From Alphaproteobacteria bacterium (GTDB lineage: Bacteria; Pseudomonadota; Alphaproteobacteria; Rhodobacterales; Rhodobacteraceae), in the NCBI GenBank assembly GCA_013151335.1, contig JAADIJ010000216.1:1-38743 (forward strand): a stretch of DNA of 38,743 bases. The letters are read 5' to 3'. Below the pieces are notes generated by a model, which saw nothing but the letters and a program-made list of their open reading frames with translations, was not told where the DNA came from and searched no databases. Position numbers and translations under genes: made by a program. Below, piece by piece: positions 33,308 through 38,743 of this stretch. The stretch's first letter is position 1. The number at the start of each line of letters is the position of its first letter.

Positions 33308-33352
33308 GCAGCATGCTGCAATGCAGAAATGCGGTCAAGGGGCGTTTACCCC
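33308..33352. promoter_or_regulatory. Palindrome and hairpin upstream of ccr
   Basis: GCAGCATGCTGC (33308-33319) is a perfect 12-base palindrome 31 bases before the ccr ATG, followed by CTGC-AAT-GCAG sharing one arm with it, and by GGGG-CGTTTA-CCCC at 33339-33352. These are candidate operator or leader structures for ccr, which is carbon-source regulated in related bacteria. The regulator is unknown. Confidence 0.4.
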
Positions 33353-33451
33353 TGATTGCCACCATAAATTTTTGGGCGCAATAGTAATTTTAATCTATGG
33401 AAGAGAATTATTTGGGAATATTACAAAAGAACAACCGATATGATAGCAATC

Positions 33452-34864
33452 TTATTGCGCAACCGATTTTGGGGCATCGCGGAGATGGGCGATTGAATTT
33501 GCGTAATACTCGACCAAGCCAACATCTGCCGACACCAACTCGAACGAGTTGTTCTCCTCGACAATCAAACGCCGAAGCGACAAGATGCGAAGGCCTACCT
33601 CGACCGCGTAATCCTCGTCTTGATGGGGCAGATGCACATGCGCGCCGCGCGTTCGGAAATCATCCAGCAGGGCGCAGGCACGGGCCTTGACCTCCAGCCG
33701 CGACAGCGGAGTGCGTGCGTCCAGCAACACCGTCGCCACCAGCGGCACCGGCAAGATCGGGATCACCTCGCCAACCTGCTGCATGAGATGCACGCCCAGT
33801 TGCTCGGTCACTTTTTCGCTTGAGGCATCGGTGGTGAGCGCCTCTTTTTCAGCCAGAAAATCTCGCAGCGAAACCGGATGGCCAAAGCTGACGCACGCAT
33901 AGCCGTAGCGGTAAAATTTTCGCGTCATGCGCAACCAAAGTTGCCGACAAACAAACCCCACAAACACGGTGGCACGAAAGCCGAATTTTCGCTCGCCATC
34001 TGGGTTAACCTTGGTTAACACGCGGTCTTCCAGCACCCGATCATAGTTAAGCCCAACCGGAATAAACACCACGTCGCGCGCACCATCGACCTCGAATCCA
34101 TCCAGAATATAGCTGAGCAGCCCAAGCTTGACCGGGCGCGGTTTGCCATCCAAACTCAGCCCGCCTTCGGGAAAAATCGCTTGCGTAACCCCGCCCTCGG
34201 TGGCCATCTGCACATAGCGCGCAAGCACGCGGCGATAGAGAATGTTGCGCGATTTTCGGCGGATGAAATAGGCCCCGAGCGAGCTGATAAGCTGTTTCAA
34301 CGGCCAGATCCGCGCCCATTCACCGACAGCGTAAGAAAGCGCCGAGCGTTCGGCGGCAAGATAAGTCACCAGCACATAATCCATGTTCGAGCGGTGATTC
34401 ATCACGAAAATAACCGTGGCCTCGGGGTCAACTTTCTTCAGCGCCGCCTCGTCGATAAACCCCACCCGCACCCGATAAAGCGCCTGCGACAGGAACCGCG
34501 ACAGCTTGATCGCAAAGCCAAAATAGGTGAAGGCGGAAAATGACGGCACAATCTCGTGGGCGTAAACGCTGGCTTTTTGCGCGGCTACGTCGTCGGGAAT
34601 TCCCTCGGCTTTGGCGAACTCGGCAACCGCCTCCATCACCTTGGGATCATGGGTCAGACGGTCGATCATCACCCGACGACGGGTCAGCTTGAAAGGCTGG
34701 ATACGCAACTGCAAATGATCGTTCAACTTAGAGATCGCCCGATTGAGACGCCGCCGCAAATACCAGCGCACGGACGGCATGAACAATCGGTCCAGAAAAG
34801 CGATGGCAGCAAAAGCGACCAGCAGAAAAGCCAGCCAGAACGGCAGGGTGATCGTGTCAAACAT
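33452..34864 (-). CDS. Glycerol-3-phosphate acyltransferase family (PlsB-like)
   Basis: Membrane acyltransferase in phospholipid synthesis, 470 residues. It has an N-terminal membrane helix, then the acyltransferase motifs: NHRSNMD at 156-162 (catalytic H-x4-D), GAYFIRRKSRN around 197-207, and FPEGGLSLDG around 231-240. This set resembles PlsB-type GPATs more than PlsC; the protein is shorter than E. coli PlsB. It sits between ccr and ecm, a conserved place in Rhodobacteraceae as far as I recall. Its link with that pathway is unclear. Confidence 0.85.
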   Translation of the reverse strand: MFDTITLPFWLAFLLVAFAAIAFLDRLFMPSVRWYLRRRLNRAISKLNDHLQLRIQPFKLTRRRVMIDRLTHDPKVMEAVAEFAKAEGIPDDVAAQKASVYAHEIVPSFSAFTYFGFAIKLSRFLSQALYRVRVGFIDEAALKKVDPEATVIFVMNHRSNMDYVLVTYLAAERSALSYAVGEWARIWPLKQLISSLGAYFIRRKSRNILYRRVLARYVQMATEGGVTQAIFPEGGLSLDGKPRPVKLGLLSYILDGFEVDGARDVVFIPVGLNYDRVLEDRVLTKVNPDGERKFGFRATVFVGFVCRQLWLRMTRKFYRYGYACVSFGHPVSLRDFLAEKEALTTDASSEKVTEQLGVHLMQQVGEVIPILPVPLVATVLLDARTPLSRLEVKARACALLDDFRTRGAHVHLPHQDEDYAVEVGLRILSLRRLIVEENNSFELVSADVGLVEYYANSIAHLRDAPKSVAQ

Positions 34865-35028
34865 ATGCGCAGGTTACAGCATCGCGCCGAGGGGTAAAGC
34901 AATCAGTTGAGCGCGAGGGGTTGCGTCTTATGCTGCGCTGCGGCAATGTGTCAAACGACATGATCTTGCGCAACGACTGCCTAACTTGGTATTTTGTTGC
35001 TTAACGATACGAACGTGAGGCCGATGCA

Positions 35029-36993
35029 ATGACATCCACCAAAAACCGCCCTTGGCTGTTTCGCACCTATGCCGGGCACTCGACCGCCGCGCGCTCCAAC
35101 GCGCTTTATCGCGCGAACCTCGCCAAGGGGCAGACCGGCCTCTCGGTCGCGTTCGATCTGCCGACGCAAACAGGTTACGACAGCGACCATATTCTGGCGC
35201 GCGGCGAGGTTGGCAAGGTCGGGGTGCCGGTCTGCCATCTCGGCGATATGCGAACTCTTTTTGCCGATATTCCGCTTGAAAAAATGAACACGTCGATGAC
35301 CATCAATGCGACCGCGCCGTGGTTGCTGGCGCTCTATATCGCCGCCGCTCAGGAGCAAGGCGCCAATGTTGCCGACCTGCAAGGCACCGTGCAAAACGAT
35401 ATTATTAAGGAGTATCTGTCGCGCGGCACCTATATTTGCCCCCCCAAGCCGAGCCTCAATCTGATCACCGATGTTGCCGCTTATTGCCTCGAAAACCTGC
35501 CCAAATGGAACCCGATGAACGTCTGTTCGTACCATTTGCAAGAGGCCGGTGCGACGCCGGAGCAAGAGTTGGCATTCGCGCTGGCGACCGCAACTGCCGT
35601 GCTTGACGACGTGCGCGCCAAGGTCTCTGAGGCGGATTTTCCGGCGGTGGTCGGGCGGATTTCATTCTTTGTTAACGCAGGCATCCGGTTTGTTACCGAG
35701 ATGTGTAAAATGCGCGCTTTTGTCGATCTGTGGGACGAGATTTGCGAGACCCGTTATGGCGTGACCGACCCTAAAATGCGCCGGTTTCGTTATGGGGTTC
35801 AGGTCAACTCGTTGGGCCTGACCGAGCAGCAACCCGAGAACAACGTCTACCGCATCTTGCTGGAAATGCTGGCCGTTACCCTAAGCAAAAACGCGCGCGC
35901 ACGGGCGGTTCAACTGCCCGCCTGGAACGAGGCCCTTGGCCTGCCACGCCCGTGGGATCAGCAATGGTCACTTCGAATGCAGCAAATCCTCGCGTTTGAG
36001 ACCGATCTGTTGGAATATGACGATCTTTTCGACCAAAACCCGGCGGTGGAGCGCAAGGTTGACGCCCTGAAACGCGGTGCGCGCGAGGAGTTGGCGCAGA
36101 TCGACGCCATGGGCGGGGCGGTTGCAGCAATCGAGTATATGAAGGGTCGGCTGGTGGCCAGCAACGCCGATCGGCTGGGTAAAATCGAGCGCGGGGACAC
36201 GACGGTTATCGGCGTTAACGCTTTTGTCGAGGGGGAGGAAAGCCCGCTAACCGGCATGGGCGAGGCGATCTTGGTCGTGGATGCTAATGCCGAGGCGGAT
36301 CAGGTCGAGCGGCTCGATACTTGGCGCAGATCCCGCGATCAGGCCGAGGTTGAGGCAGCTTTGGCGGCGTTGAAAGCGGCGGCAAAAAGCGGTGAAAATA
36401 TTATGCCGTCCTCGATTGTTGCCGCGCGCGCAGGTGTCACGACCGGCGAATGGGCAGGGGTAATGCGAGCGTGCTTTGGCGAATATCGCGCACCAACCGG
36501 CGTTGGCAAATCAGCCTCTAACCAAACCGAGGGGCTGGAGGAGTTGCGCGAGGCAGTCGATGCAGTCTCGGCCAAGCTCGGGCGGCGGATGAGGTTTCTG
36601 GTGGGCAAACCGGGGTTGGACGGACACTCAAACGGGGCCGAGCAAATCGCCGTTCGTGCCCGTGATTGCGGCATGGAGATCACCTATGAGGGCATCCGCC
36701 TCACGCCCGCGCAGATCGTTGAGACGGCCCTTGAGCAACAAGCCGACGTGATCGGCCTCTCCATTTTGTCAGGCAGCCATGTCCCCCTGATTAACGATGT
36801 GATGCACAGGCTGGCGGCGGCTGGTCTTGACCATATTCCGGTGGTGGTCGGCGGGATCATACCAGAGGAGGACGCCGACATTTTGCGCCGCGCCGGGGTC
36901 TCGACCGTCTATACGCCAAAAGATTTCAAGCTGAACCTGATCATGGCCGATATCGTGGCTTTGGTCGAAAAACAGGTTGTGAAGACGGTGTAA
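35029..36993 (+). CDS. ecm: Ethylmalonyl-CoA mutase (B12-dependent)
   Basis: Converts ethylmalonyl-CoA to methylsuccinyl-CoA using adenosylcobalamin. The 654-residue single-chain protein has the mutase barrel (RTYAGHSTAARSNALYRANLAKGQTG-like N-terminus, then GLSVAFDLPTQTGYDSDH) and a C-terminal B12-binding domain with the DGHSNG (D-x-H-x2-G) lower-ligand histidine, GLSILSGSH and VVGGIIPEED. The N-terminal region is like MeaA/Ecm, distinct from methylmalonyl-CoA mutase large chains. GAGG lies nine bases before the ATG. A TTGCGCAA palindrome lies 56 bases upstream. Confidence 0.94.
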   Translation: MTSTKNRPWLFRTYAGHSTAARSNALYRANLAKGQTGLSVAFDLPTQTGYDSDHILARGEVGKVGVPVCHLGDMRTLFADIPLEKMNTSMTINATAPWLLALYIAAAQEQGANVADLQGTVQNDIIKEYLSRGTYICPPKPSLNLITDVAAYCLENLPKWNPMNVCSYHLQEAGATPEQELAFALATATAVLDDVRAKVSEADFPAVVGRISFFVNAGIRFVTEMCKMRAFVDLWDEICETRYGVTDPKMRRFRYGVQVNSLGLTEQQPENNVYRILLEMLAVTLSKNARARAVQLPAWNEALGLPRPWDQQWSLRMQQILAFETDLLEYDDLFDQNPAVERKVDALKRGAREELAQIDAMGGAVAAIEYMKGRLVASNADRLGKIERGDTTVIGVNAFVEGEESPLTGMGEAILVVDANAEADQVERLDTWRRSRDQAEVEAALAALKAAAKSGENIMPSSIVAARAGVTTGEWAGVMRACFGEYRAPTGVGKSASNQTEGLEELREAVDAVSAKLGRRMRFLVGKPGLDGHSNGAEQIAVRARDCGMEITYEGIRLTPAQIVETALEQQADVIGLSILSGSHVPLINDVMHRLAAAGLDHIPVVVGGIIPEEDADILRRAGVSTVYTPKDFKLNLIMADIVALVEKQVVKTV

Positions 36994-37038
36994 TTCAGCC
37001 CAATATCGCGGGATTTCTTTTTTTTGCAGGAGACCCAC

Positions 37039-37746
37039 ATGACCGTCCATATTGGTGCCGAGCCCGGCGATATCGCTGAAACCGTCCTGATGCCCGGCGA
37101 TCCTTATCGCGCCAAATGGGCCGCCGAGACGTTTCTGAAGGACGCCGTGTGCATCAATAAGGTGCGCGGAATGTTGGGGTTTACCGGCACGTGGAACGGG
37201 CACCGGGTGACTATTCAAGGCTCTGGCATGGGGATGCCAAGTCTGTCGATCTATGCCAACGAGCTGATCAAAGAATATGGTGCGAAAACCCTAATCCGTA
37301 TCGGCTCGGCTGGTGGTATGGTGCCCAAGGTCGGCATTCGCGATCTGGTTTTGGCGATGACCGCAACCACGATGGGCAGCCCGAGCAACGGGATTTTTCG
37401 CGAGCTGAATTACTCGCCCTGCGCCGATTGGAGCCTGCTGCGCGCCGCCGCCGAGATCGGCGAAAAGCGGGGGGCCAAGGTGCATGTGGGCGGGATATAT
37501 TCCTCCGACACGTTTTACGACGAGCGCTCGGATTTGAACGAGCAAATGGTGCGTCACGGCGTGTTGGCGGTAGAGATGGAGGCAGCCGAGCTTTACACAT
37601 TGGCGGCTCGTCACGGCGTGCGCGCGCTTGCAATCCTCACCATCAGCGACCACTTGCAAACCGGCGAGGCTCTGCCCAGCAGCGAGCGCGAGACCAGCTT
37701 TGGCGACATGGTCGAAATCGCGCTGGGGGCGGCGTTTGGCGTGTAG
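37039..37746 (+). CDS. deoD: Purine-nucleoside phosphorylase (DeoD type)
   Basis: Phosphorolysis of purine nucleosides in salvage. The 235-residue hexamer-type enzyme begins [16 protein letters not shown] (His4 reaches into the neighbouring subunit), has GDPYRAKW, the phosphate-binding RIGSAGG and the catalytic aspartate in LTISDH. AGGAG lies six bases before the ATG at 37039; an upstream TTG adds five residues unlike the family. The 148 bases after it contain a 21-codon ORF with a good ribosome site (37801-37866) of unknown meaning. Confidence 0.95.
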   Translation: MTVHIGAEPGDIAETVLMPGDPYRAKWAAETFLKDAVCINKVRGMLGFTGTWNGHRVTIQGSGMGMPSLSIYANELIKEYGAKTLIRIGSAGGMVPKVGIRDLVLAMTATTMGSPSNGIFRELNYSPCADWSLLRAAAEIGEKRGAKVHVGGIYSSDTFYDERSDLNEQMVRHGVLAVEMEAAELYTLAARHGVRALAILTISDHLQTGEALPSSERETSFGDMVEIALGAAFGV

Positions 37747-37894
37747 GTTTGGTCGCGGCATAGCCCCTTAAACCACCCGATCATACTCAAGAAGGAAGCA
37801 TTGGACGCCATTGTGACCGATGCTGCATCTTTCGCGCTTACGGAAAGCGGCGCGATCGGGGGCTGATCCGAACGCGCGCTTAACATCCGAGCGC

Positions 37895-38200
37895 CTATCG
37901 CTGTGGCAGGGCCTTCGCTTCATAAGCCACCATGTGCTGATGTGATCCTTCCTCGCGCAAGGGCACGATTGCTTTGTACTCGTCAGAGTGGTGCCAGGCT
38001 TCTAGCCGTTCCATCGTCGGAAATTCGATCACAAAAACCATCTGATGGCCGTCGCTCTCGCCGGTGAGCGTTTTGGGCTGCACACCGAGTACGATGGGTT
38101 TGGCACCAAATTTGGCTCCAATGGGTAGGGTCTGCGCCAGATAGCTCTGGAATTTCTCCTGGTCGGTCACGGTTACTTGCGAAATCATATAGGCAGGCAT
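37895..38200 (-). CDS. DUF1330 family protein
   Basis: Small 101-residue ferredoxin-like (dimeric alpha-beta barrel) protein typical of DUF1330: it begins PAYMISQVTVTD, has GAKPIVLGVQPKTLTGESDG and the family text FVIEFPTMERLEAWHHSDEY. Function unknown, perhaps monooxygenase- or isomerase-like. AAAGGAAA precedes the ATG. It reads divergently from the HxlR-type regulator, which probably controls it. Confidence 0.92.
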   Translation of the reverse strand: MPAYMISQVTVTDQEKFQSYLAQTLPIGAKFGAKPIVLGVQPKTLTGESDGHQMVFVIEFPTMERLEAWHHSDEYKAIVPLREEGSHQHMVAYEAKALPQR

Positions 38201-38276
38201 TGGTCTTTCCTTTCTTTCGGTTTTTTAGGTCTTGTGGACAATTTGTTTGTTCCGCTATAAGACAACTTGACGTACT

Positions 38277-38302
38277 AAAGTAGTAACTTTAAAAAATAAA
38301 GT
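38277..38302. promoter_or_regulatory. Overlapping palindromes between DUF1330 and HxlR genes
   Basis: AAAGT-AGTA-ACTTT (38277-38290) is followed by ACTTTA-AAAAA-TAAAGT (38286-38302). The two perfect inverted repeats share an ACTTT arm and lie between the divergent genes. TTGACG at 38267-38272 may be a -35 box for the regulator. They fit operator sites for the HxlR-type protein (inference). Confidence 0.55.
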
Positions 38303-38319
38303 AACATATTCGTGAACAT

Positions 38320-38743
38320 ATGAAACAAAAGACCCGAAGCTACAATCTGCTCTGCCCGATCTCACGAGCGCTGGATCACGTTGGTGACCGATGGACGCTG
38401 TTGATCCTTCGCGACCTCCATGCAGGCCCGGCGCGTTTCAAGGACCTTCAGACTGGCCTTACCGGCATTGCGTCGAACCTTCTGTCGGATCGACTGCACG
38501 CGTTGGAAGCCAGCGGCCTCATCCAAAAAAACGAAGGAGAGTTCGGGGTTTCGCTCTATTCATTGACCGAGTTAGGAGAGCGAACCGGGCAACTGATATT
38601 CGAACTGGCACGGTTCGGTGGCCGGATGCCGCGGCCATTGAAAATCCAAAAACCAGGAAATCTCAGAACTGTTGCGGTATCGCTTGGAACCGCCTGCAAG
38701 AGGGCGGTCCGTCCCGATCACGATTTCACAGCAACGCTCCTGA
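38320..38743 (+). CDS. HxlR-type transcription regulator, truncated by the window end
   Basis: Winged-helix DNA-binding protein of the HxlR/MarR-like group. The visible 141 residues begin MKQKTRSYNLLCPISRALDH (Cys12 at the place of the conserved cysteine that senses thiol or electrophile stress in some members), then VGDRWTLLILRDL, RFKDLQTGLTGIASNLLSDRLHAL and LYSLTELG. The gene continues past the window. It is divergent from the DUF1330 gene, with palindromes between them. Confidence 0.9.
   Translation, partial: MKQKTRSYNLLCPISRALDHVGDRWTLLILRDLHAGPARFKDLQTGLTGIASNLLSDRLHALEASGLIQKNEGEFGVSLYSLTELGERTGQLIFELARFGGRMPRPLKIQKPGNLRTVAVSLGTACKRAVRPDHDFTATLL

Noticed and set aside
34966-34973. TTGCGCAA palindrome before ecm as an operator
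   Set aside because: Eight bases are too few to be significant, and the same word occurs at about 33455-33462 inside the end of the acyltransferase coding region by chance.
37268-37633. 121-residue minus-strand open frame within deoD
   Set aside because: Arg/Pro-rich antisense frame of a conserved gene in high-GC DNA; a shadow.
37801-37866. 21-codon plus-strand ORF after deoD with AAGGA upstream
   Set aside because: It begins with TTG and has no recognised similarity; a short chance ORF or a gene remnant cannot be told apart, so it is not listed as a gene.
1-38743. CRISPR arrays, rRNA genes, replication origin, intact transposons or integrases
   Set aside because: No regularly spaced repeats, rRNA-like sequence, origin motifs or complete mobile elements were found on either strand.

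Overview
The window is chromosomal DNA from an alphaproteobacterium, most likely a marine Rhodobacteraceae (Roseobacter-type) strain. This is inferred from the gene content and family variants: an ethylmalonyl-CoA pathway cluster (ccr/ecm), a TauE/SafE pair with a TIGR02186 protein, luxRI quorum sensing, an iron-response (Irr/ICE-type) palindrome before a NifU-like gene, and a moderately GC-rich genome. No database search was run; all family calls are by motif recognition.

Left edge (1-1020): a tRNA-Ser(CGA) gene is followed by a graveyard of broken genes. It holds the C-terminal tail of an IS256-family transposase (minus strand, with an in-frame stop), a fragment that reads like a phage terminase large subunit (GpA type, plus strand), and a small membrane ORF broken by one base. 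This looks like an old integration site beside a tRNA.

1-7.4 kb: an envelope and redox group. Two L,D-transpeptidases (one YcbB-like, one small Tat-exported) flank a secreted unknown protein and a membrane-anchored cytochrome c. Then come a YVTN beta-propeller protein with its own terminator, a small membrane protein with two Gly-Gly-Cys-Cys-Gly-Gly repeats, a SAM methyltransferase and a rhomboid-fold protein that lacks both catalytic residues.

7.5-20.6 kb: mostly housekeeping genes. They are trpS, an unknown membrane protein with atypical codons, a branched-chain aminotransferase, a universal stress protein, alr, mlaE-mlaF, two small membrane proteins (one PqiA-like), radA, cvpA, purF, an SDR protein, a NifU-like Fe-S protein behind the iron-type palindrome, tsaB and rimI.

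20.6-28.3 kb: transport. A four-gene BMP-type (nucleoside/purine-like) ABC importer has its first permease split by a frameshift in a run of nine G. It is followed by two tandem TauE/SafE permeases and a TIGR02186-type anchored protein.

28.3-31.8 kb (minus strand): a stand-alone Lrp/AsnC ligand-binding domain, a RecD-like helicase, luxI (its ribosome site lies inside a hairpin), luxR, and a 70-residue ORF overlapping the start of luxR.

32-38.7 kb: ccr, a PlsB-like acyltransferase and ecm (two of the three genes in central carbon assimilation), deoD, a DUF1330 protein, and a divergent HxlR-type regulator cut by the window end. I found no CRISPR array, rRNA or intact mobile element.
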